DNA of 64,000 bases from Hyphococcus sp. (lineage in GTDB: Bacteria > Pseudomonadota > Alphaproteobacteria > Caulobacterales > Parvularculaceae). The position numbers and the translations under genes are program-made. This document shows positions 28,093 to 36,359 of this stretch, one piece after another. A model generated the notes under the pieces. That model searched no databases. It was not told the origin of the DNA and saw nothing but the letters and a program-made list of their open reading frames with translations. Each line of letters opens with the position of its first letter. Position 1 is the stretch's first letter. The stretch is taken from contig JAJFGE010000069.1 of the NCBI GenBank assembly GCA_021776295.1, forward strand, positions 1 to 64,000, read 5' to 3'.

Positions 28093-29364
28093 TTATTTTC
28101 GCAGTGTCCTTCCAGCCTTCACCGCATCCTTGCCGAACTTTTCCCGGATCGCGTCGATGGCTTTTTCCTGGGCGGCGATGCGTTCGCGATTCTCGCCAAA
28201 CAGATCAGCTTCGGTAGCCTCGCCCGCGGCGAGCAGGTCGGAAAAGCCAACCCCGATCAGGCGGAAGGCAGTTTGGCCCGCGGCCTCATGTAGCATTTTC
28301 CTGGTCGCGGCAAAGGCGATGCGCGCCAGATTGCTCGGCGCCTCGAGCGTGATGCGCCGGGTGATGGTTTTGAAGTTTGCAGATTTCAGCTTCAGCGTGA
28401 TGACACGGCCTTCGAATTCGCTCGCCTTCATTCGTGCAGAAACTTTCTCGCATAAGTCCCACAATATATCTTCAAGTTTTTGCAGATCGGTGATGTCGTG
28501 ATTAAAGGTGGTTTCCGATGAGATGCTTTTGGTCTCGCGCCGGGGTTTGATGCGCCGCGCATCCTCGCCTTGCGACAGCCGCGCCAGACGCAAGCCAATT
28601 TCGCCATAGCGCTTGGCGAGCGTTGCCGCGTCGAGCTTTTGTAGCTGGCCAATCGTAGCGATGCCGTCGCCCTCGAGCCTGGCGGCCATCGCCGTGCCGA
28701 CGCCCCAGATTTTGGTCACCGGCTGGCGCGCCAGAAACGCCAGCGTCTCGTCTTTGCCGATCACTGAAAAGCCCTGCGGCTTGTCGAGGTCGGAGGCGAT
28801 TTTTGCCAGAAACTTGTTGTGCGAAAGGCCGACCGAGGCGGTGACCCCAAGCTCGGTTTTGATTCGCGCCTGCAGCTTAGCCAGGGTAATAGCCGGCGGG
28901 CTCCCATGCAGCCGTTCCGTGCCGGTCAGATCCATGAAGGCTTCGTCAATCGACAAGGGTTCGACCATCGGCGTCAGATCGCGCATCATCTCGCGCACCG
29001 CCCGCCCGACCGCTACGTATTTCGCCATATTCGGCTTGATGACAACCGCATCAGGGCAGGCTTTGAGCGCCCGGAACATCGGCATGGCCGATTTTATCCC
29101 ATAGGTGCGCGCCACATAACAGCAGGTCGCCACCACCCCCCGCACGCCGCCGCCGACAATCACCGGCTTGTCGTTCAGCTCCGGATCATCGCGCTTTTCG
29201 ATCGCCGCATAGAACGCGTCACAGTCCAGGTGAGCGATTGTCAGCTCGAACAACTCTGGATGCGACACAATGCGCTGGTCGCCACAGGCGGCGCATTGGC
29301 GCGCCCGGGCGGGCATGCGGGCGTAACAAACCCGGCAAAAAGCGGTATCCGCGAGAGCAAACAT
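28093..29364 (-). CDS. dinB: DNA polymerase IV (Y family) with N-terminal zinc-finger-like extension
   Basis: Error-prone translesion polymerase, 423 aa. Metal-binding acids lie in HLDCDAFYAAIEK and SIDEAFMD; the little-finger domain ends near AFRLIGVGFSDL. Before the polymerase core there are about 40 residues with two Cys pairs (CRVC and CAAC), a zinc-ribbon-like module seen in some alphaproteobacterial DinB proteins. The start at 29364 has no strong ribosome site. It is divergent from divK, and a CtrA-like site lies across its start. Confidence 0.93.
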   Translation of the reverse strand: MFALADTAFCRVCYARMPARARQCAACGDQRIVSHPELFELTIAHLDCDAFYAAIEKRDDPELNDKPVIVGGGVRGVVATCCYVARTYGIKSAMPMFRALKACPDAVVIKPNMAKYVAVGRAVREMMRDLTPMVEPLSIDEAFMDLTGTERLHGSPPAITLAKLQARIKTELGVTASVGLSHNKFLAKIASDLDKPQGFSVIGKDETLAFLARQPVTKIWGVGTAMAARLEGDGIATIGQLQKLDAATLAKRYGEIGLRLARLSQGEDARRIKPRRETKSISSETTFNHDITDLQKLEDILWDLCEKVSARMKASEFEGRVITLKLKSANFKTITRRITLEAPSNLARIAFAATRKMLHEAAGQTAFRLIGVGFSDLLAAGEATEADLFGENRERIAAQEKAIDAIREKFGKDAVKAGRTLRK

Positions 29365-29379
29365 TTAACAAAACGTTAC
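29365..29379. promoter_or_regulatory. CtrA-like box TTAA-N7-TTAC between dinB and divK
   Basis: TTAACAAAACGTTAC matches seven of eight fixed bases of TTAA-N7-TTAA. divK is a CtrA-pathway gene and is known to be CtrA-controlled in Caulobacter. A GATTC site (CcrM type, GANTC) lies at 29468 in the divK leader. Confidence 0.45.
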
Positions 29380-29491
29380 CAGAAAAGGGCAGAAAAATAT
29401 GCCCCATCGGCGCTCAGGATAAACAATCGATTAAGACCTTTGTCGCAATACTTAACACCGGAGCGCTGATTCGGCGCGGCCAGAGGCGTGT

Positions 29492-29899
29492 ATGCGTATG
29501 ATGTCTGCAATGGAAAAGCTTGATATGCCGGCGCTTCCAAAGACGGTGCTTATCGTTGAGGACAATGAGCTGAACATGAAACTGTTTCATGATCTGCTTG
29601 AAGCCCATGGCTATCAGACACTTGAGGCCCGCACTGGCCCCGAGGCGCTTAAACTTGCCATCGACCACCGGCCGGACCTTATCTTGATGGACATTCAGCT
29701 TCCGGAGGTTTCTGGCCTGGAAGTGACCAGAAAAATTAAGGATAATGCGGAATTGGCCGATATTCCGATTATCGCCGTCACCGCCTTCGCCATGAAAGGC
29801 GACGAAGAACGCATTCGCCAGGGCGGATGCGAAGATTACATCGCAAAACCTATTTCCGTGGTCTCGTTTCTTGAGAAAGTGAAAAGGTATTTGGATTAG
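29492..29899 (+). CDS. divK: Single-domain response regulator DivK
   Basis: 135 aa. A lone receiver domain: acidic pair in [10 protein letters not shown], phosphoacceptor Asp67 in [12 protein letters not shown], Thr/Ala in [13 protein letters not shown] and the switch Lys in YIAKPIS. The [17 protein letters not shown] helix is a strong DivK signature. DivK is phosphorylated by PleC/DivJ and steers CckA-CtrA signalling through DivL. It is 42 bases before pleD, the conserved order. Several near ATG codons exist; 29492 has AGAGG five bases upstream. The first about 14 residues exceed the normal DivK start. Confidence 0.94.
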   Translation: MRMMSAMEKLDMPALPKTVLIVEDNELNMKLFHDLLEAHGYQTLEARTGPEALKLAIDHRPDLILMDIQLPEVSGLEVTRKIKDNAELADIPIIAVTAFAMKGDEERIRQGGCEDYIAKPISVVSFLEKVKRYLD

Positions 29900-29941
29900 T
29901 CTTAGTCCAACTTAGCTGATTGTTTTTGACGGGGGCCCCGT

Positions 29942-31315
29942 ATGACGGCGCGCGTATTAGTCGTCGATGATTTAGAACCAAACGTGAAACTGCTCGAGGC
30001 CAAGCTTCGCGCAGAGTATTTTGACGTGTTGGGCGCTTACTCTGGCGAGGAGGCGATCACGATCGCCCAGACCGAGCAACCCGACATCATTCTGCTCGAC
30101 GTTATGATGCCGGGGCTCGACGGTTTTGAAACCTGCCGCCGGCTGAAGGCAGATTCTGAAACGATGCATATCCCGATCGTCATGGTCACCGCGCTTGATC
30201 AGCAAGCGGACCGTGTCGCCGGACTTGAAGCCGGCGCGGATGACTTTCTCACCAAGCCGGTCGAAGATATCGCGCTTTTTGCACGAGTACGCAGCCTGAC
30301 ACGCCTGAAGATGATGACCGACGAGTTGCGCGCGCGCTACACGACCGGCAAGGGCCTCGGCGTTGTTGATAGCATTGATGTCGATATTGAGGATGGCGAA
30401 AGCTGTATCTTCATTATTGATGACAATGAGGAACAGACAGAGCGCTTAAAAACAGCGCTTGGCGACGGCTATATTATTTCAAACGAGGTTGATCCCGAGG
30501 CGGCGTTGGTTCAGGTGCGGTCCGGCGACTTTGATTTGATCATTGTCAATATGTCGCTCGAAGCGATGGACCCGCTGCGATTGTGCTCATCGATCCGGTC
30601 GTTTGAAGAGACCAGGCTGACGCCGATCCTGGCGGTTGTGCGTAAAGGCGATACGCGCAAACTGGTGCGGGCGCTGGATATCGGGGTCAATGACTATCTC
30701 ACTAAACCGATCGACAAGGGTGAGTTGGGCGCGCGGGTTGCAACGCAATTGCGCCGTATGCGCTATGTCGACCAGCTGCGCTCCTCGTTCCAGGCGAGTC
30801 TGGAGATGGCGGTGACCGATCAGTTGACCGGACTTTACAATCGTCGATACCTGGCCAGTCATCTGTCGGCAATGTTTGACCGCGCAAAATGGACCGGCCG
30901 GCCACTGGCGGTGATGATCCTCGACATTGATCATTTTAAAGAAGTAAACGACACCCACGGCCATGATGTCGGCGACAAAGTAATTCAGGAATTTGCCGAA
31001 CGTATCTCAAGGTCAGTGCGCGGGATTGATTTGGCTTGTCGCTATGGCGGCGAGGAATTTTTGATCGCCATGCCCGATACCGACATTGCGTTTGCTTCTG
31101 TGGTCGCTGAACGTCTGCGTCAGGAAATAGCTGCGGCGAAATTTCTTGTTGGCGCGGGCGGCGAGGAAATCAAGGCGACGGTGAGCATCGGCATCGGCTC
31201 GACCGAAGGCGGGCCGGATGAGGACAACGCGCAAAAGCTGATTAAACGCGCCGACGAAGCGCTCTATGAAGCCAAGACATGCGGGCGCAACCGGGTGATC
31301 AAAAGCGCGGCGTAA
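29942..31315 (+). CDS. pleD: Response regulator/diguanylate cyclase PleD
   Basis: 457 aa, REC-REC-GGDEF. The first receiver has phosphoacceptor Asp53 (IILLDVMMPGLDG). In the second, the acceptor place is Asn203 (FDLIIVNMS), so it is a pseudo-receiver for dimer contacts. The GGDEF domain has the active motif GGEEF (369-373) and an inhibitory I-site RGID (360-363) exactly five residues before it. The protein makes cyclic di-GMP when phosphorylated and drives polar development. Cotranscribed with divK. Confidence 0.96.
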   Translation: MTARVLVVDDLEPNVKLLEAKLRAEYFDVLGAYSGEEAITIAQTEQPDIILLDVMMPGLDGFETCRRLKADSETMHIPIVMVTALDQQADRVAGLEAGADDFLTKPVEDIALFARVRSLTRLKMMTDELRARYTTGKGLGVVDSIDVDIEDGESCIFIIDDNEEQTERLKTALGDGYIISNEVDPEAALVQVRSGDFDLIIVNMSLEAMDPLRLCSSIRSFEETRLTPILAVVRKGDTRKLVRALDIGVNDYLTKPIDKGELGARVATQLRRMRYVDQLRSSFQASLEMAVTDQLTGLYNRRYLASHLSAMFDRAKWTGRPLAVMILDIDHFKEVNDTHGHDVGDKVIQEFAERISRSVRGIDLACRYGGEEFLIAMPDTDIAFASVVAERLRQEIAAAKFLVGAGGEEIKATVSIGIGSTEGGPDEDNAQKLIKRADEALYEAKTCGRNRVIKSAA

Positions 31316-31331
31316 CGACAAGCGCATACAA

Positions 31332-31357
31332 CAAAAAAGCCGCCCCACGGGGCGGCT
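31332..31357 (-). terminator. rpmG terminator (also between pleD and rpmG)
   Basis: Stem GCCGCCC / GGGCGGC with a CACG-type loop; on the minus strand it is followed by six T, matching the end of rpmG. It could also stop pleD transcription weakly. Confidence 0.85.
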
Positions 31358-31387
31358 TGGTCATTTCTGGCAAACAGCAAATACGCG

Positions 31388-31555
31388 CTATTTGATTTTG
31401 CCCTCTTTGAATTCGACATGTTTGCGCGCTACCGGGTCGTATTTCCGCAAGACAAGCTTATCGGTCATGGTCCGGGTGTTTTTCTTGGTGACATAGAAAA
31501 ATCCCGTTCCAGCAGTGGAATTAAGCCGGATTTTGACGGTTGTCGGCTTGGCCAT
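31388..31555 (-). CDS. rpmG: 50S ribosomal protein L33
   Basis: 55-aa large-subunit protein beginning [20 protein letters not shown] and ending [14 protein letters not shown], an unmistakable L33. No zinc-binding Cys pairs are present, so it is the zinc-free form, as with L32 in this window. It is a single gene followed by an intrinsic terminator. Confidence 0.97.
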   Translation of the reverse strand: MAKPTTVKIRLNSTAGTGFFYVTKKNTRTMTDKLVLRKYDPVARKHVEFKEGKIK

Positions 31556-31921
31556 TGGTATCTCCATAAAGCCGCAAACCTCATGCGGCGAGCCGGGAAA
31601 CTACTAATCAAACCCGTTATGTCAAGGCGGCAGCGGGGATTTTCATGAGCTCCGTGAAAAAGCCGCCGCTGGCGTTTGGGGCGGGTTTTAGCCAACGGTC
31701 CCGCAGCTGATTCGCCGAGATTTGATCCGAGCTGCGAGGCATGGAGCAATCGCGCCATAAAATCCTGGCAAAAGCGCTGATTCGGCCAGAAATCAGGCTC
31801 ATCACGCTGATGTGAGTGGCGCACGGGCTGTTGGGAGTATTGTTTGGCACAGATATGCTGCGGCAAATTTGCGGACGCTGAGGGCTGCGTTGCGCGGCGC
31901 TGGAAAAGAAGAGGCGGAACA
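31556..31921. other. 366-base gene-free stretch
   Basis: Holds the rpmG promoter and the leader of the DoxX-like gene. Open frames on the minus strand (for example 31465-31995) overlap rpmG and have no family similarity. I see no RNA gene. Confidence 0.5.
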
Positions 31922-32383
31922 ATGACGATCTTAAAATGGATTTTGGCTTTAGCGATAGGTGGGTTTTTGATCATGATGGGGGTCATGAAGTTCACCGGCG
32001 AGGCGCATATCTTTCCCTATATTGAATATAAAGCCGCCGCAGCCGGGCTGCCAATGGCCGGCCTGGCCTATCCGCTTGGCAATTATCTGACCGGCGCTTT
32101 GGAGCTTGTCGCCGGGGTTACGGTGATCTTGCCGATGACCCGCAAGATAGGCTCGCTCCTGGCGGTGCTGCCGGTGTTCGGCGCGGTGATCTTTCACCTG
32201 TCGCCGGCGCTCGGCATTGTCACGGCGGAAGGCTACGCCGATCCGAAGCCGGTCGAAGCACTGGCGGCGGGCGGGCCATTCACCGCCGCTGGTTTCACCG
32301 GCGAGACCAATATGCTGTTCATGATGGCGGCGGGCGGATTGTTGCTGGCGGTTATCAATTTGATGGTCCAGCGCAAATCTTAA
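31922..32383 (+). CDS. DoxX-like small membrane protein
   Basis: 153 aa with four membrane helices and the DoxX-like arrangement: MTILKWILALAIGGFLIMMG, MKFTGE in the first loop, helix two with the acidic GALELVAG, then MTRKIGSLLAVLPVFGAVIF and a final helix. DoxX-family proteins are linked to thiosulfate:quinone or thiol-redox chemistry, but most members lack a known role. The start at 31922 has GAGGCGG upstream; the longer frame to 31844 is unlikely. The gene stands alone. Confidence 0.75.
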   Translation: MTILKWILALAIGGFLIMMGVMKFTGEAHIFPYIEYKAAAAGLPMAGLAYPLGNYLTGALELVAGVTVILPMTRKIGSLLAVLPVFGAVIFHLSPALGIVTAEGYADPKPVEALAAGGPFTAAGFTGETNMLFMMAAGGLLLAVINLMVQRKS

Positions 32384-32400
32384 AAGCCGGACTGGAGCGT

Positions 32401-32460
32401 GATCAGCAAAAGTGGGCCCTTCGACAAGCTCAGGATGAGGCCGGTTTTCCGGTTCGATCA
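32401..32460. repeat. Mosaic intergenic repeat (palindromic repeat split by a second repeat)
   Basis: AAAAGTGG (32408-32415) and CCGGTTTTCCGG (32441-32452) are the two halves of the repeat seen at 7571 and 23845. Between them sits CCCTTCGACAAGCTCAGGAT and GAGG (32417-32440), which is itself a repeat found between genes in many proteobacteria (from memory). Confidence 0.65.
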
Positions 32461-32477
32461 CGCGACCACTAAGAATC

Positions 32478-32517
32478 TAGAGCAGGATCTGATTTGCCTA
32501 ATTGTGATCCTGCTCTA
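32478..32517. repeat. 12-bp perfect inverted repeat at the end of purB
   Basis: TAGAGCAGGATC / GATCCTGCTCTA with a 16-base loop. The right arm contains the purB stop codon. Probably the outer part of the same repeat class; it may act as a weak terminator for purB. No T run. Confidence 0.7.
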
Positions 32518-33816
32518 ACCAAATACGCGCTTAAAAATCACATCCACATGGCGGGTGTGATGGTCAAGATCGAAAAGCTTATCGAGCTGTGACGGTTCAA
32601 TATGCGCCGCCACATCTTTGTCGGCTTTGAGGTTATCGATAAACCGTCCTTCACCGCGCCATGCCGGCATCGCGGCTCGTTGCACCCATGAATAAGAATC
32701 CTCGCGTGAGACGCCCGCCTGAGTGAGCGCCAGCAGTATGCGCTGCGAGAAAATCAGACCACCGAGCTTGTCGAGGTTTTCTTGCATGCGCTCAGGATAG
32801 ACGACAAGGTTTTCAATAACCCCGGCCAGCCGGTGCAGGGCGAAGTCGAGATGGATAGTGGCGTCCGGCGCGATGCCGCGCTCAACGGAGGAATGCGAGA
32901 TATCGCGCTCATGCCAGAGGGCGACATTTTCCATCGCCGGGATGACGCACATCCGCACCAGCCGGGCGAGGCCGGTGAGGTTTTCAGTGAGGATCGGGTT
33001 GCGCTTATGCGGCATCGCCGATGAGCCCTTTTGGCCCTTGGAGAAATATTCTTCGGCCTCCAGAACTTCGCTGCGCTGGAGATGCCGGATCTCAACGGCG
33101 AGGCGTTCAATCGAGGAGGCGATAATGCCGAGCGCGGCGAAGAATGCGGCATGGCGGTCGCGCGGGATGATTTGTGTTGAGACCGGCTCAACCGCCAGCC
33201 CCATTTTTTCCGCGACGTAAGCTTCAACGGAAGGGTCAACATTGGCGAATGTGCCGACCGCGCCGGAGATGGCGCAGACTGCGATTTCCGCACGTGCAGC
33301 TTCGAGGCGGCGTTTGCCGCGTTCAAATTCGGCGTAAAATGTCGCCAGCTTCAGACCGAAGGTCGTCGGCTCGGCATGGATGGCGTGGCTGCGGCCGACG
33401 CAGATGGTGTTTTTATGCTCCATGGCGCGGGCCTTTAAACTGACGAGCACCCGGTCCATGCCCACCAGCAAAAGCTCGCTCGCCCGCGCCAGTTGCACCG
33501 ACAGACACGTGTCGAGGATGTCCGACGAGGTCATGCCCTGATGGACATAGCGCGCCTCGGGGCCGACAATTTCCGACAGGTGGGTCAAAAAGGCGATGAC
33601 GTCATGTTTGACCTCACGCTCAATCTCATCAATCCGGTCGCTGTCAAAGGCGGCGACGGCGCCCTTTTCCCAGACGGTTTTAGCGGCTTGATGGGGAATG
33701 ACCCCAAGCTCGGCCATGCGCATGGCGGCATGGGCCTCAATTTCAAACCAGATCCGGTATTTGGTTTGCGCCGACCAAATGTCGGCCATCTCCGGGCGCG
33801 CATAGCGTGGGATCAT
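32515..33816 (-). CDS. purB: Adenylosuccinate lyase
   Basis: Cytoplasmic enzyme that releases fumarate from adenylosuccinate and from SAICAR in purine synthesis. 433 aa, normal length. It begins MIPRYARPEMADIWSAQTKY; the fumarase/aspartase superfamily signature KGSSAMPHKRNPILTENLTG is intact, the catalytic His segment is HQGMTSSDILDT, and GRSHAIHAEPTTFG is present. The start has AGGAG upstream. The stop codon lies inside an inverted repeat. Confidence 0.97.
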   Translation of the reverse strand: MIPRYARPEMADIWSAQTKYRIWFEIEAHAAMRMAELGVIPHQAAKTVWEKGAVAAFDSDRIDEIEREVKHDVIAFLTHLSEIVGPEARYVHQGMTSSDILDTCLSVQLARASELLLVGMDRVLVSLKARAMEHKNTICVGRSHAIHAEPTTFGLKLATFYAEFERGKRRLEAARAEIAVCAISGAVGTFANVDPSVEAYVAEKMGLAVEPVSTQIIPRDRHAAFFAALGIIASSIERLAVEIRHLQRSEVLEAEEYFSKGQKGSSAMPHKRNPILTENLTGLARLVRMCVIPAMENVALWHERDISHSSVERGIAPDATIHLDFALHRLAGVIENLVVYPERMQENLDKLGGLIFSQRILLALTQAGVSREDSYSWVQRAAMPAWRGEGRFIDNLKADKDVAAHIEPSQLDKLFDLDHHTRHVDVIFKRVFG

Positions 33817-33871
33817 GTCTTTCTCCTGATGCGCAGGCCCTAAGGTTCAGGCTCAACAATGTCAAAGGACG

Positions 33872-34054
33872 TTAGCCGGTTTTCTGAGGCGGGTCGGGCG
33901 GCGCGCCGTCGCTTTCCAGCGTGCCCATGGTGGTTTCATCATCGCGAACGACAACCGGCGCGCTGTGGGCGCCCCATATCCACCAGCCGACGCCGAGGCC
34001 GGTCATGAAGGCCAGGACCAGAAGAAACCACATATGAAAGGCGAGCCAGAGCAT
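33872..34054 (-). CDS. Small single-pass membrane protein
   Basis: 60 aa: one membrane helix with several Trp (MLWLAFHMWFLLVLAFMTGL, then GWWIWG) and a short Pro- and acid-rich tail. No known family. It follows the OmpA-family gene by 13 bases on the same strand and may be a partner of it. Confidence 0.55.
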   Translation of the reverse strand: MLWLAFHMWFLLVLAFMTGLGVGWWIWGAHSAPVVVRDDETTMGTLESDGAPPDPPQKTG

Positions 34055-34067
34055 TGGTGTAACCGCG

Positions 34068-35198
34068 CTAATCCTGATTGCCGGGTGTGAACTGAAATTC
34101 TATACGGCGATTCCTCGCCCGGCCCTCAGCCGTTGTGTTGCTGACCAGCGGCTCGCTTTCGCCGGCGCCACCTGTGGTAATGTGCGCGGCGTCAACGCCC
34201 GCGTCGCGCAGATAGTCGCCAACCGCGCCGGCTCTGGCAAGGCTGAGCCGGTGGTTTGCCGCCGCGCTGCCAGCGGCGTCAGTGTGGCCGGTAATGGCGA
34301 TCTTAAGGCCCGGGCAGGCGCCTAGCGCCGTCGCCAGCGCGTCCAATAGCACCTGGCTGGGGCCGTTGAGGCTGGCGCGGTCTCTGGCGAAGGATATCTG
34401 CGCGTTGCCGAGGATAGACCGAGACTGTTCGGCGCAACGGTCGGGCTCTGCAACTTCGGTGGGCGCGGCGTCGGCGGCTTGTTCAGCTGTGATTTCTGGT
34501 GGTGCAAGGGTCAGCTTCGCGGCGCCGGAAAACCCGTCATCGATCAGGCCCATCAGCTGGCTGACCGCTGCTGCGCGGGCGCTGTTTGCGACAACACCGC
34601 TGACTTCAAACGCCGGACCGTCCGCTTCGACCGCGCCATTATCAAGCCGCGCCAGCGCTTGCAGGCTAATTGACGCCGCCGCCAGCCAGCCCTCTTCCGG
34701 CGGTGCGCCGCTTGCGATCTCAAGCACGCCGGAAATATCAGCGTCGGGAAAGCGCATGGCGGCAAGAAGAAAGACCGCATCGCGCGCGCTTTGGCTTGGC
34801 GCATAGCCGGAAAGCACAAGCTGACGGCCTTGCAATTCGGCAATCCAGACAAACGGGTCGGCCAGCGGCGGGCCGGAAAACACCGTCATGTTCGAGGCGT
34901 CGAGGATGGTTATGCCGCCAAGCGCAAGCCCGCCCGGCCATTGCGCGCGCGCGACAGCGGTTTTGAGTTTGTCCAATCCCTCGCGCGACGGCGCCTTGCC
35001 AAACAAAACCGCCTTCTGTCCGTCAATCTCGACCCCGGCCCAATCGCCGTCCGCCGCATCGATGGCGCTGAGCGCTTTGTCAAGCAAATGCCGTTCAGCC
35101 GATTGCGCCGAACCCGGCAATAAATCCATATGTATGCTGACTAGGCCAATCACCCCAATGACAACGCAGCCGGCAAGAAATTTTAACAGCGCTTTCAT
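34068..35198 (-). CDS. OmpA/MotB-family envelope protein
   Basis: 376 aa. An N-terminal signal anchor (about residues 5-23) is followed by an Ala-rich periplasmic region of about 220 residues with BON-like repeats (AVLFGKAPSREGLDKLKTAV, QLVLSGYAPSQSARDAVFLL), then an OmpA-C domain (about 255-370) with peptidoglycan-binding residues in AITGHTDAAGSAAANHRLSL and the final RARNRRIEFQF. It should bind peptidoglycan from the inner membrane. A disulfide between CAEQ and ACPG is likely. It lies between tdh upstream and the small membrane gene downstream. Confidence 0.85.
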   Translation of the reverse strand: MKALLKFLAGCVVIGVIGLVSIHMDLLPGSAQSAERHLLDKALSAIDAADGDWAGVEIDGQKAVLFGKAPSREGLDKLKTAVARAQWPGGLALGGITILDASNMTVFSGPPLADPFVWIAELQGRQLVLSGYAPSQSARDAVFLLAAMRFPDADISGVLEIASGAPPEEGWLAAASISLQALARLDNGAVEADGPAFEVSGVVANSARAAAVSQLMGLIDDGFSGAAKLTLAPPEITAEQAADAAPTEVAEPDRCAEQSRSILGNAQISFARDRASLNGPSQVLLDALATALGACPGLKIAITGHTDAAGSAAANHRLSLARAGAVGDYLRDAGVDAAHITTGGAGESEPLVSNTTAEGRARNRRIEFQFTPGNQD

Positions 35199-35217
35199 AA
35201 TTCAACAGTGATGCGCG

Positions 35218-36252
35218 CTACCATTCGAGAATGACTTTTCCCGATTGACCGGAGCGCATGACATCGAACCCCTTTTGATAGTCGTCGATTTTAAAGCGGT
35301 GGGTAAGGATTGGCGACAGGTCGAGCCCGGCTTGCAACATCGCCCCCATCTTGTACCAGGTTTCAAACATACGCCGGCCATAGATGCCTTTGATTTCCAG
35401 CCCCTTAAAGATGACTTTGTCCCAGTCGATCCCGGCGCCGTTGGGCATGAGGCCGAGCATGGCGATCTTGCCGCCATGGTTCATCGTCTCCAGCATCGCC
35501 TGAAACGCTGATGGCGCGCCGGACATTTCAAGGCCAATGTCAAAGCCTTCGGTCATTTTTAATTCGCTCATCGTGTCCTGGAGCGATCCGTTTTGCACAT
35601 TAACGGTGCGGGTCGCGCCCATTTTGGCGGCGAGATCGAGCCGGTAGTCGTTAACGTCGGTCACCACCACATGGCGCGCGCCGGCAAACTGCGCGATGGC
35701 GCAGGCCATGATGCCGATCGGCCCGGCGCCGGTAATCAGAACATCCTCGCCGACCAGGTCAAAGGCGAGGGCGGTATGGGTGGCGTTGCCGTAAGGATCG
35801 AAGATCGCGCCCATATCGTCGCAGACATCGTCGGGGAGCTTATAAACATTGAACGCCGGGACTGCGACATATTCCGCAAACGAGCCCGGCCGGTTAACGC
35901 CGACGCCGACAGTGTTGCGGCACAGATGGCGTTTGCCGGCGCGGCAATTGCGGCAATAACCGCAAGTAACGTGGCCTTCGGCTGAAACCCGGTCGCCGAT
36001 CTTGAAGGTGGCGTGTTCGGGATGGACCTCCGAGCCGATTTCGAGCACCTCGCCGGCGAATTCATGGCCAACCGTCATCGGCACCGGAATGGTCGCGCGC
36101 GCCCACGCGTCCCAATTATAAATATGGATATCGGTACCGCAGATCGCCGTGCGCTTGACCTTAATCAAAACATCATTGAGCCCGATCTTGGGGCGCGCAG
36201 TATCGGCAAGCCAAATGCCTTCCTCGCGCTTTGCCTTGATCAGAGCTTTCAC
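35218..36252 (-). CDS. tdh: L-threonine 3-dehydrogenase
   Basis: Zinc-dependent, NAD-linked oxidation of L-threonine to 2-amino-3-ketobutyrate. 344 aa, standard length. Catalytic zinc site: Cys in [16 protein letters not shown] and His in [13 protein letters not shown]; the structural zinc Cys cluster is in [23 protein letters not shown] loop is [16 protein letters not shown]. The partner kbl is 1.5 kb away on the same strand, with a LysR regulator and an UrcA gene on the other strand between them. Confidence 0.96.
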   Translation of the reverse strand: MKALIKAKREEGIWLADTARPKIGLNDVLIKVKRTAICGTDIHIYNWDAWARATIPVPMTVGHEFAGEVLEIGSEVHPEHATFKIGDRVSAEGHVTCGYCRNCRAGKRHLCRNTVGVGVNRPGSFAEYVAVPAFNVYKLPDDVCDDMGAIFDPYGNATHTALAFDLVGEDVLITGAGPIGIMACAIAQFAGARHVVVTDVNDYRLDLAAKMGATRTVNVQNGSLQDTMSELKMTEGFDIGLEMSGAPSAFQAMLETMNHGGKIAMLGLMPNGAGIDWDKVIFKGLEIKGIYGRRMFETWYKMGAMLQAGLDLSPILTHRFKIDDYQKGFDVMRSGQSGKVILEW

Positions 36253-36319
36253 GGGCTCGTCTCCATCGATTGAGCTGCTTTAGGCTTATTAGGTGAGCGA
36301 TGCATGGTCTATAGAAATT

Positions 36320-36333
36320 CTCAGGAAAATGAG
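36320..36333. promoter_or_regulatory. Possible LysR-type operator between tdh and the regulator gene
   Basis: Short inverted repeat CTCA-GGAAAA-TGAG in the divergent spacer. The position fits a LysR site, but four-base arms are weak evidence. Confidence 0.3.
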
Positions 36334-36359
36334 TGCGCTAACTATGGTATAGGGCGAAT

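Noticed and set aside
31465..31995. 176-codon open frame on the minus strand over the spacer upstream of the DoxX-like gene
   Set aside because: Overlaps rpmG in another frame as well as the DoxX start; no domain seen.
32401..32517. Possible small RNA or attachment site at the purB/DoxX spacer
   Set aside because: Explained better by nested intergenic repeats; no promoter, T run or tRNA-like sequence, and no integrase nearby.
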